NCBI GenBank assembly: GCA_021731495.1
Contig: JAKFXG010000017.1
Coordinates: forward strand, 1-36,587
DNA: 36,587 bases
Direction: 5' to 3'
DNA from: Candidatus Parcubacteria bacterium
GTDB taxonomy: Bacteria > Patescibacteriota > Minisyncoccia > Phycocordibacterales > Phycocordibacteraceae
The translations under genes were made by a program, and so were the position numbers. Shown piece by piece: positions 7,840 through 15,264 of this stretch (positions within the stretch are counted from its first letter, which is position 1; every line of letters begins with the position of its first letter). The notes beneath the pieces are model-generated. The model was not told where the DNA came from. It worked only from the letters and a program-made list of their open reading frames with translations, and made no database searches.

Positions 7840-7872
7840 AAAAAGCCGCATGGTAAACCATGCGGCTTTTTG
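7840..7872. terminator. bidirectional rho-independent terminator
   Basis: Stem GCCGCATGGT/ACCATGCGGC (7845-7866) with an A-run on the left and a T-run on the right. It serves the pilin-like array on + and the membrane protein gene on -. Confidence 0.9.
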
Positions 7873-7888
7873 TTTGCTTGAAAGAGCT

Positions 7889-8620
7889 TTAGCACTGCAG
7901 AGATCCGCTTGCCACGAACCAATAGTTTGGCAAAGGAGTCTTTTGTGGTGGTTTGAACGAGAACTTGTCGTATATTGCGGTACAGTTTCCGCCATATACG
8001 TCTTTTGCCGAGCAAGGGAACGGCATCTTTGGCACACCGGCGGCCTGATAGGAAATCACCAGACCCACCTCATCTAGTCGCTGCCACATCCATGGATCGA
8101 AACATGCCGTTTTTCCTTTCGGGACGTCCACGACACTCGAAGATCCATCACTGTAGAGGGATGGAACACACGGATGCCCCTTGACGCATCCACCAGACGA
8201 CAACGAGCTTGGTATCCAGGACAACGCTGGTATGACGACGAAGAGAGATAACAGCATCAGCCCGACTCCGACCTGAAGAGCCTGTCTCCACTCATTTCCT
8301 TTTTTCATGAGCAGGGTGAGTAGGAGCAGAACACTGGAGACACCGAGAATCCACAGCCAGTACTTCTTTGCCGTCGCCGAGACGGTGCTGAGTGACGGCG
8401 ATTCGAGCGTACTCCATGGCATCCAGAACGCGAGGATCAAGATGCCAACAGCAAGCAGGAAGAAAAGGAAGTTCTTAGAAGTAAACAACTTCGTGAGAAA
8501 CCCCATTAATCCGCCGGCTGTTTTCCCGACGCCGGCGAAGACAGTCTTCGTCTGCGTCTGGTACTTCACCATCACCACGATTGCGGCGATGATAACCAGC
8601 AGAAGAAGTGGTCCCGTCAT
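7889..8620 (-). CDS. multi-pass membrane protein of unknown function, partner of SPFH gene
   Basis: 243 residues. Four likely membrane segments lie in the first 140 residues (near 3-18, 48-68, 85-102, 115-135), followed by an exposed C-terminal domain with six cysteines (GGCVKGHPCVPS, KTACFDPW, FPCSAK, GGNCTAIYD, SLQC at the end). That cysteine content suggests disulfides outside the cell. Its ATG overlaps the stop of the upstream SPFH gene by 4 nt, so the two are coupled. I do not recognise the family. Confidence 0.6.
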   Translation of the reverse strand: MTGPLLLLVIIAAIVVMVKYQTQTKTVFAGVGKTAGGLMGFLTKLFTSKNFLFFLLAVGILILAFWMPWSTLESPSLSTVSATAKKYWLWILGVSSVLLLLTLLMKKGNEWRQALQVGVGLMLLSLFVVIPALSWIPSSLSSGGCVKGHPCVPSLYSDGSSSVVDVPKGKTACFDPWMWQRLDEVGLVISYQAAGVPKMPFPCSAKDVYGGNCTAIYDKFSFKPPQKTPLPNYWFVASGSLQC

Positions 8621-9798
8621 GACTGTGATCCTTTCCCTTTACTAGAGTTAAGTGCGCTCTGGGCTCCTTTGACGAGGCCCATAACGTCTCTCATGCCGCC
8701 CTCAGCACCCACCACGAGTACGTCTGTTTTTTCCAAGACGTCTCGTGTAGCTTCAGCAGCAAGAACATCGGCGCCAGTGACCTCGAGAGCTTCTTTCATC
8801 TTTTTACGTCCTTGGGCCCGAGCGGAGAGCAACGACAGCTCAACCTGCGCCGCTCCCTCGCCCCTGATTACGGCCTGCTTCGCCTTCTCTCTTTCGATAG
8901 GGGTGTCAGCTAGAGCTTCGCTGACCCTATGCGTGATATCGGGTGAGATAAGCCGAGCCGAGATGATGTCCACTCCCGCGTTCCGGAATCGCTCTTTTAT
9001 CTTCAGGACAAGAGATGTATTGATTTCAGGCAACCTCTCGAGGAGAGTCCTCGGGGTGTTCATCACCACTTCTTCAGCAAGCGTTGTCTCGCCGATGTCA
9101 CGAAGCTGTTTCTCGATCACTTCCTTGTTTCCGTAGTTGGCGATGAAGTCAAATATGTCAGTGATGGCATATTGGACTACGAAGTTGAGTTCAAGAGTCA
9201 TCCTCGTATCGAGAACGTCCGTCTCACCATCCCTAGCCGCTCTTGTAACGGCACGAATTGGGCGAACCTTTCCTGATGATTCGAGAGGTATCTTATCATC
9301 CCCCTTCTGGACCATTTCTGGTTCACCAGGACACTGGAACTGCTGCACCTCTCGAGGAGCCGCCCGCACCTGCATAAGGCCGAACGGCACAAATTGCAGG
9401 CCCGGCTCAAGTCGGCTGAGCGCTTTTCCGTAGAAGAACGCACCTGCAACCTGGTTCGCTGGCACTTCTTTGAGAGAAAGTACCAGGTAGGTTGCGACGA
9501 AGAGCACGATGGTGGGTCCGGCGTCGAACGTGATGCCAAGCCTCTCTTCTTCGTGAAGCATAGAGCCCCACACTTTCCAGGCTGTGATGGCCAGACCGGC
9601 CATGATTGTTCCTCCGAGCCCCAGGAGAATCAAATACAATGTCGGATATTCAGGGACGTCTGCCGCACTGTCCGCATCAGTTCGTGCTTGCGGAGTAGAG
9701 GCAGGAGCCGGAGTGTACACACCGCCACTTCTTACCAAGGCACGAATACCCATAGCGATGATAAGTGCGAATGCGCACCACCAAAGAATCGAGGTCAT
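8617..9798 (-). CDS. SPFH/Band 7 domain membrane protein
   Basis: 393 residues. Three N-terminal membrane segments (about 3-18, 52-75, 90-108) precede a Band 7/SPFH domain (about 110-300: VPANQVAGAFFYGKALSRLE, FVVQYAITDIFDFI, NAGVDIISARLISPDI) and a helical tail rich in Ala, Glu and Lys typical of flotillin/HflK-like oligomers (REKAKQAVIRGEGAAQVELS). SPFH proteins form membrane scaffolds and often pair with a small integral membrane partner; here that would be the coupled gene at 7889-8620. The start has an SD (AAGGAG, about 8 nt upstream) and a TATAGT further up, so it is leadered. Confidence 0.8.
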   Translation of the reverse strand: MTSILWWCAFALIIAMGIRALVRSGGVYTPAPASTPQARTDADSAADVPEYPTLYLILLGLGGTIMAGLAITAWKVWGSMLHEEERLGITFDAGPTIVLFVATYLVLSLKEVPANQVAGAFFYGKALSRLEPGLQFVPFGLMQVRAAPREVQQFQCPGEPEMVQKGDDKIPLESSGKVRPIRAVTRAARDGETDVLDTRMTLELNFVVQYAITDIFDFIANYGNKEVIEKQLRDIGETTLAEEVVMNTPRTLLERLPEINTSLVLKIKERFRNAGVDIISARLISPDITHRVSEALADTPIEREKAKQAVIRGEGAAQVELSLLSARAQGRKKMKEALEVTGADVLAAEATRDVLEKTDVLVVGAEGGMRDVMGLVKGAQSALNSSKGKGSQS

Positions 9799-9887
9799 GT
9801 CAGCTCTCCTTGTTTCAGTGACTATATCTAGTAACCAAAGGGCTACTTTCTGCTACGCAGAATACACGAAACTATAGAAAAGTCAAG

Positions 9888-9969
9888 TGCTGGGGGGGAG
9901 ACTCGAACTCCCATGCCTTTCGGCGCCAGATCCTAAGTCTGGTACGTCTACCAATTTCGCCACCCCAGC
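9888..9969 (-). tRNA. tRNA-Leu (UAG)
   Basis: Cloverleaf on the minus strand: acceptor GCTGGGG/CCCCAGC, anticodon stem CCAGA/TCTGG with loop CTTAGGA (anticodon TAG), a long variable arm and T-arm GGGAG-TTCGAGT-CTCCC. CCA is not encoded. Confidence 0.93.
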
Positions 9970-10003
9970 GATTTTAGAACTATAGCAAGCTCTGTGCGTT
10001 TTG

Positions 10004-10076
10004 TGCGCCTACCTGGGCTCGAACCAGGGACCGTCTCCTTAAGAGGGAGCTGCTCTACCAACTGAGCTATAGGCGC
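10004..10076 (-). tRNA. tRNA-Lys (CUU)
   Basis: Acceptor GCGCCTA/TAGGCGC, D-arm GCTCAGTTGGTAGAGC, anticodon loop CTCTTAA (anticodon CTT) and T-arm CCTGG-TTCGAGC-CCAGG. CCA is not encoded. Pieces of its 5' half recur upstream in 10131-10217. Confidence 0.9.
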
Positions 10077-10219
10077 GAGTGAGGACAAGAAACGAACTTC
10101 CTCGTTCGGGTTATTGCTCCGAACGAGCCGCCTACATCGAGTCCTCGAAGATATAGGCGCGAAGTGAGGAAACGTGAGCGTGTCCTTACGGAGAACTCTA
10201 CACGATGGAGCTGCTCTCT
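10077..10219 (-). repeat. tRNA-Lys 5'-end duplications and mini acceptor-stem remnant
   Basis: On the plus strand, TATAGGCGCGA(A)GTGAGGA at 10152-10170 repeats the tRNA-Lys 5' end and its flank at 10068-10085. CGCCTA (10129-10134) can pair with TAGGCG (10154-10159), leaving an acceptor-like stem with most of the tRNA deleted. GGAGCTGCTCT at 10207-10217 repeats tRNA-Lys 10046-10056. A separate inverted repeat CTCGTTCGG/CCGAACGAG lies at 10101-10127. No gene is seen here. Confidence 0.55.
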
Positions 10220-11059
10220 TCAATACGTTTTTTTTGTATGACTTGCGAAGCGCTCCATGAGATCCCGGGTAACGGGACCGGGCGTTCCGGGGCCAATGGT
10301 GTGCCCGTCCACTGAAGCGATAGGCACGATGTCCTTAAATGACGAAGTAATGAATACTTCGTCTGCACCAAGAAGTTCGTCGATAGGCACAGCGCGTTCC
10401 TCGACAGGGTAGGATTCACGCGCGAGCTCGAGGGTAACTTTGCGCGTGATGCCGTGCAAGATATTTTCTTTTGGTGTGACGATGTTGCCGCCCCGCACGA
10501 TAAAAACATTGCTGCCGGTGCACTCAAGTACCATGCGGTTTGCAATGTATAGAACTTCGACCGCACCCGCTTCCTTTATTTTCTTCTGGAGAAGGACTGC
10601 GGTGATGTAATTGGTCGTCTTATACGCAGGAAGGAATCGCTGATGTTCGTACGTGAGCATCGGAGCGCCATCAGTATAAAATTTTTCCGGGAGCGGGACC
10701 GCCGGTTCTGCAGTGATGAAAAACGTCTCGCGTCCGGCAACGTGCTCAATGCCACCTTTCGCTTCACCTCCCGTAAGGATCATTCTGATGTTTGCGCGCC
10801 GACCGGCGGAATTTTTTTCGATGACCGCCCGCGTGGCCTCAAATGCTTCTTTTTCAGAGAAGGGGAGTGAGAGTTCGAGCGCGCGAGCGGAAGTCTCAAA
10901 TCGCTTCCAGTGATCGTTGAAATGAAATGGCTCTCCGGTGAATGCGGTGATGCCCTCGTAGATGCCAAAACCGCGAAGTAGTCCGAGATCCGCAAGGCCT
11001 ACGTGAGCATCCTTGAAAGGAATGAGGGAACCATTCAGAAAACAAATATGGTCATTCAT
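10220..11059 (-). CDS. class IV PLP-dependent aminotransferase (branched-chain or D-amino-acid type)
   Basis: 279 residues. The N-terminal CFLNGSLIPFKDAHVGLADL and GFGIYEGITAF are typical of the BCAT/DAAT/ADC-lyase fold. The PLP lysine is in YKTTNYI, followed by GAVEVLYI, ECTGSNVFIV, PKENILHGITRKV and ADEVFITSSFKDIVPI. The fold is certain, but substrate choice (branched-chain amino acid, D-amino acid or aminodeoxychorismate) cannot be settled by eye. I prefer ATG 11059 over the upstream GTG 11068 because a TATAGT -10 hexamer (11069-11074) directly abuts the GTG. No other amino-acid biosynthesis gene is near. Confidence 0.85.
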   Translation of the reverse strand: MNDHICFLNGSLIPFKDAHVGLADLGLLRGFGIYEGITAFTGEPFHFNDHWKRFETSARALELSLPFSEKEAFEATRAVIEKNSAGRRANIRMILTGGEAKGGIEHVAGRETFFITAEPAVPLPEKFYTDGAPMLTYEHQRFLPAYKTTNYITAVLLQKKIKEAGAVEVLYIANRMVLECTGSNVFIVRGGNIVTPKENILHGITRKVTLELARESYPVEERAVPIDELLGADEVFITSSFKDIVPIASVDGHTIGPGTPGPVTRDLMERFASHTKKTY

Positions 11060-11068
11060 TATCTTCAC

Positions 11069-11074
11069 ACTATA
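11069..11074 (-). promoter_or_regulatory. -10 hexamer TATAGT of the aminotransferase gene
   Basis: Ends 9 nt before ATG 11059 on the minus strand. It decides the start, since the GTG at 11068 would lie against the hexamer. Confidence 0.45.
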
Positions 11075-11078
11075 CCAG

Positions 11079-11167
11079 TACCAAGGGTGGGACTCGAACC
11101 CACATGAGGGTTTTTAGGCCCTCTCAGGATTTTAAGTCCTGTGCGTCTACCATTCCGCCACCTTGGC
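11079..11167 (-). tRNA. tRNA-Leu (UAA)
   Basis: Acceptor GCCAAGG/CCTTGGT (first pair G-U), anticodon stem CAGGA/TCCTG with loop CTTAAAA (anticodon TAA), variable arm AGAGGGCCTAAAAACCCTC and T-arm GTGGG-TTCGAGT-CCCAC. CCA is not encoded. Confidence 0.93.
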
Positions 11168-11222
11168 AATTTCATTCAACCTTCTTTTGAAGATACTAGC
11201 ATCTCTGCTATCCTCGTAGTAC

Positions 11223-11297
11223 GGCCCGGTGGTGAAGTGGTAACACAGCGGTCTGCAAAACCGCGATGCGCGGGTTCAATTCCCGCCCGGGCCTCCA
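11223..11297 (+). tRNA. tRNA-Cys (GCA)
   Basis: Acceptor GGCCCGG/CCGGGCC with encoded TCCA, anticodon stem GCGGT/ACCGC with loop CTGCAAA (anticodon GCA) and T-arm GCGGG-TTCAATT-CCCGC. Twenty bases of its 3' end recur at 11419-11438. Confidence 0.93.
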
Positions 11298-11438
11298 CGA
11301 TATCATGATGCTGAATCATGATTGGGAATTGAATGCCGCAGCGATGCTTGGCCAGCAGGCCGAGCCGCGAGGCGGGACCGAGGAAATTCTCGAGCGACGG
11401 CGAGAGAATTATCCGTGGTCAATTCCCGCCCAGGCCTC
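11298..11438 (+). repeat. tRNA-Cys-associated element bounded by a copy of the tRNA 3' end
   Basis: The interval ends with TCAATTCCCGCCCAGGCCTC (11419-11438), which differs at one base from the 3' end of tRNA-Cys (11276-11295). Inside, 11365-11411 (CCGCGAGGCGGGACCGAGG...) aligns without gaps to the minus strand of 18933-18979 near tRNA-Trp, 35 of 47 bases identical. Also present are the inverted repeat TCATGA/TCATGA (about 11304-11322) and AATTCTCG..CGAGAGAATT (about 11385-11410). No credible ORF. Confidence 0.65.
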
Positions 11439-11461
11439 ATTCAGCAGAATGACCTACTGGG

Positions 11462-11803
11462 TCAAGTTTGCTCGCCGTTATCAAGCATGAAGTCAATACG
11501 CGGAAGGCGAATGCGTGCGTGCGTTTTTAAGTGATCTGAAAATGCTTCGCGCTGCCGCTCCAGGAATGCCAGCGCGGCACGCGCTTTTTCGGCAGGGAAG
11601 ACGCTCACGAAGATCATGATACGGTCGCCGTGTGCCACACTCTGGGCGCGGATCACGGTAATGAGAGACTCGCTCAGCGTCCCTTCGGACGTCCCGATGC
11701 GGGAGGCCTCGCGAGAGATGAATTGCGCTGCTTCGCGCGCAACAATTTCAGTGACACGGTTGCTTTCTTTGCGCGGTTCGCGTGCTCTTCCACCAGTGAT
11801 CAT
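11462..11803 (-). CDS. rbfA: ribosome-binding factor A
   Basis: 113 residues. RbfA is a KH-fold factor that assists late 30S maturation around 16S rRNA helix 1. The order REAAQFISREAS, SLITVIRAQSV, IMIFVSVFPAEKARAALAFL, RIRLPRIDFMLDN follows the family, and the gene lies immediately downstream of infB with a 4-nt ATGA overlap, the classic infB-rbfA order. Between the N-terminal helix and SLITV there is an in-frame insert SRIGTSEGTLSE encoded by a family A repeat (11680-11705), so the helix-to-strand junction is longer than usual. The unrelated-looking N-terminus ([16 protein letters not shown]) is basic. Confidence 0.85.
   Translation of the reverse strand: MITGGRAREPRKESNRVTEIVAREAAQFISREASRIGTSEGTLSESLITVIRAQSVAHGDRIMIFVSVFPAEKARAALAFLERQREAFSDHLKTHARIRLPRIDFMLDNGEQT
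11680..11705 (-). repeat. in-frame palindromic element (family A) in rbfA
   Basis: Plus strand: TCCCTTCGGA, C, then GTCCCGATGCGGGAG. Two mini-hairpins: TCC-cttc-GGA and CCCG-atg-CGGG. The same 26-mer, with one variable base, occurs at 29658-29683 (dprA) and 33721-33746 (dus). Here it is read on the minus strand as SRIGTSEG. Confidence 0.85.
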
Positions 11804-13269
11804 GATTCGGTGACGATGAAGGCTACAAGTTCATCGCCGTATGCCGCATTCTCTCGTGCCTCGACCTCGGTGCCGAAGTCGCCTTCGGTTTTAATCTCTT
11901 TTACATCCGCGCGTGCTTGCTGGAGGTTTCCAATGCTACCGCGCGCAATTTCTTCCCCTTTCCGCAGTATTTTCACGCGGTTCCCGACGGTGAGCGTTCC
12001 TGAGATATACTGCGCGCCAAGAACTTGTTTTTTTGCACCTGAAGAGAATGTCTTCAACACAAGCGCTCGCCCAAGTTCTTTCTCTGCGGCGACGACGGGG
12101 ACGCGCGCCTCAAGCAATTTCGCGATGGTATCGGATAATTCGTAAATGATCGAGAAGGAGAGGATTTGAATATGATCGCGTAGTGCCAGGTCGCTCGCGA
12201 TCGCATCGGTCGAAACATTAAATGCGACGATGACTCCTCCGGCAGCATGCGCAGTTTTGACGTCGGTTTCTGAAACACTGCCGACGCCGGAAGAAACGAT
12301 ACGAACCGCAGCGCGTTCGTGAGTCACTTTCTTAAGTTCGTGAGCGATCGCATCAATCGACCCGGCCACGTCGGCCTTCACAATGAGCGGCAGTTCGACG
12401 ATCCCTTCAACTACAGCGCTGCGTTCGGTGGCAGTGGCAAGTATTTTTGCCTGTTCCCTTGCGAGAGCCTCCGCCTCTTTTTTGTTCTTCACAATACTGA
12501 AAAGCGATCCGGCTGAGGGGAGTTTGCCGAATCCGGAGATGCGTACCGGCTCCGATGGGCCCGCTTGTTCGACACGTGTACCGCGAAAATCCTCGATAAA
12601 ACGTATCGGGGCGTAGGCATCTCCTGCAACCACGAAGCCATCAAGTGTGAGCGTACCGTCTTTTATAATGAGTGTCGCTGATGCGCCGCGTTTTGGGTCT
12701 TGGGTCGACTCAAGTACGAAGCCTGTGGCGCTTGCCTCATTGTCGGCAGTGAGCTCTGCGAGATCTGCCGAGAGAAGGACGAGGTCGAGAAGTTCCGGTA
12801 TGCCTTCGCCGGTCTTTGAAGAAATGAGTGCATACGCGACGTCACCCCCCATACCTTCGATGTATATGCCGTGTTCGACAAGCGAGTTCTTTGTGTGAGC
12901 GACGTCAGCGTTGTTTTTATCGATCTTTGTTATTGCAACAATATAGGGGATATGTGCCTCGGAAATGGCGGCAAGCGCATCGAGGGTCTGCGGCATCACG
13001 CCCTCATCTGCCGCAACGACGAGAATGGCGATGTCTGCCGCCGCCGCGCCGCGCATGCGCAGTGCCTTGAAAGCCTCGTGCCCGGGGGTGTCGAGGAAGG
13101 TGACTGCGCGGTCGTTATGGAGGGTAATATATGCGGCGACGTGTTGCGTGATGCCTCCCGCCTCGCCCGCGACGATATTCGCCTTCCGGATGTAATCCAG
13201 AAGCGAGGACTTGCCGTGATCTATATGGCCCATCACCGCAATGACGGGCGGTCGTGGGACTCGCGCCAT
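11800..13269 (-). CDS. infB: translation initiation factor IF-2, short form
   Basis: 489 residues. This GTPase delivers initiator tRNA to the 30S subunit. G1 GHIDHGKSS is at residues 14-22, G3 DTPGHEAF at about 60-67 and G4 TKID at about 114-117. Domain II follows ([20 protein letters not shown]), then the IF2 domain III core ([33 protein letters not shown]) and the C-terminal C1/C2 region that binds fMet-tRNA ([38 protein letters not shown]). The long N-terminal domain of other bacteria (E. coli IF-2 is about 890 aa) is absent: the protein starts 13 residues before G1. The stop overlaps rbfA. Confidence 0.96.
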   Translation of the reverse strand: MARVPRPPVIAVMGHIDHGKSSLLDYIRKANIVAGEAGGITQHVAAYITLHNDRAVTFLDTPGHEAFKALRMRGAAAADIAILVVAADEGVMPQTLDALAAISEAHIPYIVAITKIDKNNADVAHTKNSLVEHGIYIEGMGGDVAYALISSKTGEGIPELLDLVLLSADLAELTADNEASATGFVLESTQDPKRGASATLIIKDGTLTLDGFVVAGDAYAPIRFIEDFRGTRVEQAGPSEPVRISGFGKLPSAGSLFSIVKNKKEAEALAREQAKILATATERSAVVEGIVELPLIVKADVAGSIDAIAHELKKVTHERAAVRIVSSGVGSVSETDVKTAHAAGGVIVAFNVSTDAIASDLALRDHIQILSFSIIYELSDTIAKLLEARVPVVAAEKELGRALVLKTFSSGAKKQVLGAQYISGTLTVGNRVKILRKGEEIARGSIGNLQQARADVKEIKTEGDFGTEVEARENAAYGDELVAFIVTES

Positions 13270-13292
13270 GATGGCTCTATTTCATCACAAAA

Positions 13293-13320
13293 ATGACCGA
13301 ATTGCAATCTCTGTTAGAAT
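13293..13320 (+). promoter_or_regulatory. promoter of the cysteine desulfurase gene
   Basis: ATGACC (13293-13298), 16-bp spacer, TAGAAT (13315-13320), with 6 nt between the hexamer and ATG 13327. Transcription would begin at or next to the start codon. It lies in the divergent gap from infB. Confidence 0.55.
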
Positions 13321-13326
13321 CATCGT

Positions 13327-14448
13327 ATGTTTTGGAAGAAGAGGACGTATCTCGATACCGCCGCGGGCGTAAGCGGGAATCCTTCGTCGCCGCACGAGGA
13401 GGGGCGCCGCGCGAAGGAGGTACTTGAAGAGACGCGTACGGACATCGCGCGCCTACTTGAAGTGCAGCCGGGTGACATAATTTTCACAAGCGGTGCGACT
13501 GAAGCAAATGCACTCGCCATGCTCGGACACGTGCGAGCGCTCTCCGCTGCCGGTAACAAAGACATGCATGTTTTGTACCTGCCGAGCGCACACGCCTCGG
13601 TCGTGGAGAATGCGAAAGTTCTTGCGGCGGAGGGAATTATCGCCGAGGCGCTTCCCGTTAAGGATTACCGTGTCGATACTGAGGCCCTCGCAAAGATGTT
13701 GCGCGAAGAAACCGTACTTGTTTCAATGGACGCTGTGTGCGGCGAAACGGGGGTGGTATGGAATACGCGCGAAGTAGCACGCGTTCTCCAAACCCGTCCG
13801 GGCTCACACCCGTTATTGCACGTGGACGCAAGTCAGGCGCCACTCACTGAAAAGATTTCTCGCGCGCATTTCGATGCGGATATACTGGTGCTTGATTCCT
13901 CCAAGGTCGGAGTGGATCGTGGTATCGGTGTGTTGGTCGCACATCGCACGATTCCGATCACGCCTCTCTATAGAGGCGGCGGTCAGGAGCGCGGTTTGCG
14001 GTCGGGAAGTGAATCTCCCGAACTCGCGCAGGGTTTCGCGGCGGCGCTTCGCGCCGCCGCGCGTGGTCGTGAAGCATTTCGTGCGCGTGCGGAGCGCGAC
14101 AGGGAACGTCTTGTTGAGTCAATTGAAAAAACAATTCCACACGCGCATATCCAACAAGGCCGTGCACAGGCGCCGAATATCCTAAACCTTTCACTGCCTG
14201 GACGAGACACCGATTACCTCGTGACCCTCCTCGACGAAGCGGGATTCGCCGTATCCACGCGCAGTGCGTGCGAGACGGATTCGGAGGAGGGTTCGCGCGC
14301 GGTGTTTGCCCTGACAGGAGACTCTATTCGCGCCCGTGCGACACTCAGAATTTCCTGGAACCCTTCGGTTCGCCCGTCCGAGCTTGCTCGTTTCGCGAAG
14401 GCACTTGCAAAAGCGATTGTTTTTATTGACAGCGGCGACAAGGGGTAG
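13327..14448 (+). CDS. cysteine desulfurase (NifS/IscS family)
   Basis: 373 residues. PLP enzyme that converts cysteine to alanine and passes persulfide sulfur to acceptors for tRNA thiolation or Fe-S assembly. Seen: YLDTAAGVSGNPSSPH and FTSGATEANALAM at the N-terminus, HVDASQAP (PLP-ring Asp), the PLP lysine in LDSSKVG (K193, SSK instead of the usual SHK), and the persulfide cysteine in STRSACETDSEEGS (C315). Length is close to IscS (about 400). No iscU or mnmA is next to it. A perfect 10-bp inverted repeat at 14038-14060 encodes part of GFAAALRAAARG. The start is supported by a -10 hexamer 6 nt upstream. Confidence 0.9.
   Translation: MFWKKRTYLDTAAGVSGNPSSPHEEGRRAKEVLEETRTDIARLLEVQPGDIIFTSGATEANALAMLGHVRALSAAGNKDMHVLYLPSAHASVVENAKVLAAEGIIAEALPVKDYRVDTEALAKMLREETVLVSMDAVCGETGVVWNTREVARVLQTRPGSHPLLHVDASQAPLTEKISRAHFDADILVLDSSKVGVDRGIGVLVAHRTIPITPLYRGGGQERGLRSGSESPELAQGFAAALRAAARGREAFRARAERDRERLVESIEKTIPHAHIQQGRAQAPNILNLSLPGRDTDYLVTLLDEAGFAVSTRSACETDSEEGSRAVFALTGDSIRARATLRISWNPSVRPSELARFAKALAKAIVFIDSGDKG
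14038..14060 (+). repeat. intragenic inverted repeat in the cysteine desulfurase gene
   Basis: GCGGCGGCGC-ttc-GCGCCGCCGC, 10-bp arms, translated in frame within an alanine/arginine-rich helix. Confidence 0.55.
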
Positions 14449-14454
14449 CATTAT
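14426..14454 (+). promoter_or_regulatory. promoter of the HtrA-like gene inside the desulfurase 3' end
   Basis: TTGACA (14426-14431), 17-bp spacer, CATTAT (14449-14454), then 7 nt to ATG 14462. It is a consensus -35 and overlaps the end of the upstream gene. It is consistent with a leaderless transcript. Confidence 0.55.
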
Positions 14455-14461
14455 AGTCTAT

Positions 14462-15235
14462 ATGAACATCGAGGAACTCTCCAAATCTCAACTCATACTG
14501 CTCACGATTCTCGTGAATTTCGTGACCTCGGTCGCAACCGGCATTCTGACGGTCTCGTTGCTTGATAATGCGCCAGCCATCGTTACTCAGACGGTGAACC
14601 GCGTTGTCGAACGGACCATTGAGACAGTCGCGCAAGCCGCTCCCGCAGCGATCATTCAGGCGCCTGCTCCATCAAACCAGGATCTCGTCACGGCAGCGCT
14701 CGGGGCGGATGCAACCCGTATGGTCGTCATTTACACTCTTGAAACTGGCACATCAACGGATGCTATTTCCGTCGGTACCTACATCCCCAAGTCGCGAGTG
14801 GTCGTGACGGCAGCGCAAGACGCCCTTCCGAAAGAAGCACTCATCGGGTTTCCCGGCGAGCTATACGTTTCCGCATCTCTTGCACGTAAGGGCGACGGCG
14901 TCGCCGTTTACGGTTTTGCGGATGGCGCCTCTTTGCCCAAAGCTGCCGCAATGACCATGGTCGATTCGGGTAGTTTGAAACTTGGCCAGACAGTTCTCGC
15001 TATAGGAGCAGACGGTTCCGCCTCTACCGGTATCATCGCGCGAGTAAATGAAAAGGGCATCCAAACTACGTTGCCGGATATAGGAGCCGGCAGCGCGGCG
15101 GTCGACCTCTCAGGTAATCTCATTGGTCTTGGTGCGGGAGTAATACCCGGACTCCTTATACCGACAAACAAAATAACCACACTTCTCACGGCGACCACAA
15201 CGACTGAAGTCTCGGCTGCCCCCAAAGGCTCATAA
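14462..15235 (+). CDS. membrane-anchored HtrA/trypsin-like domain protein, probably non-catalytic
   Basis: 257 residues from ATG 14462; a longer in-frame start would overlap the desulfurase and the promoter. One membrane helix (about residues 11-36) is followed by an Ala/Thr/Val-rich linker (about 40-75) and a beta-rich domain. KLGQTVLAIGADGSASTGII, GIQTTLPDIGAGSAAVDLSG and NLIGLGAGVI match the C-terminal half of HtrA proteases, where the motif is normally DAxINxGNSGGPLVNxxGxVIGI. A serine stands at the nucleophile position (GAGSAAV), but the GNSGG context and a clear catalytic His are missing. It is best read as a degenerate protease fold with a binding or sensing role. It precedes clpB by 29 nt. 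Confidence 0.6.
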   Translation: MNIEELSKSQLILLTILVNFVTSVATGILTVSLLDNAPAIVTQTVNRVVERTIETVAQAAPAAIIQAPAPSNQDLVTAALGADATRMVVIYTLETGTSTDAISVGTYIPKSRVVVTAAQDALPKEALIGFPGELYVSASLARKGDGVAVYGFADGASLPKAAAMTMVDSGSLKLGQTVLAIGADGSASTGIIARVNEKGIQTTLPDIGAGSAAVDLSGNLIGLGAGVIPGLLIPTNKITTLLTATTTTEVSAAPKGS

Positions 15236-15264
15236 CGCGTTCCTCCCAACCACAACCAAGCTCT

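Noticed and set aside
11266-11534. Overlapping plus-strand frames after tRNA-Cys
   Set aside because: They begin inside the tRNA and run through the repeat element; the peptides are spurious.
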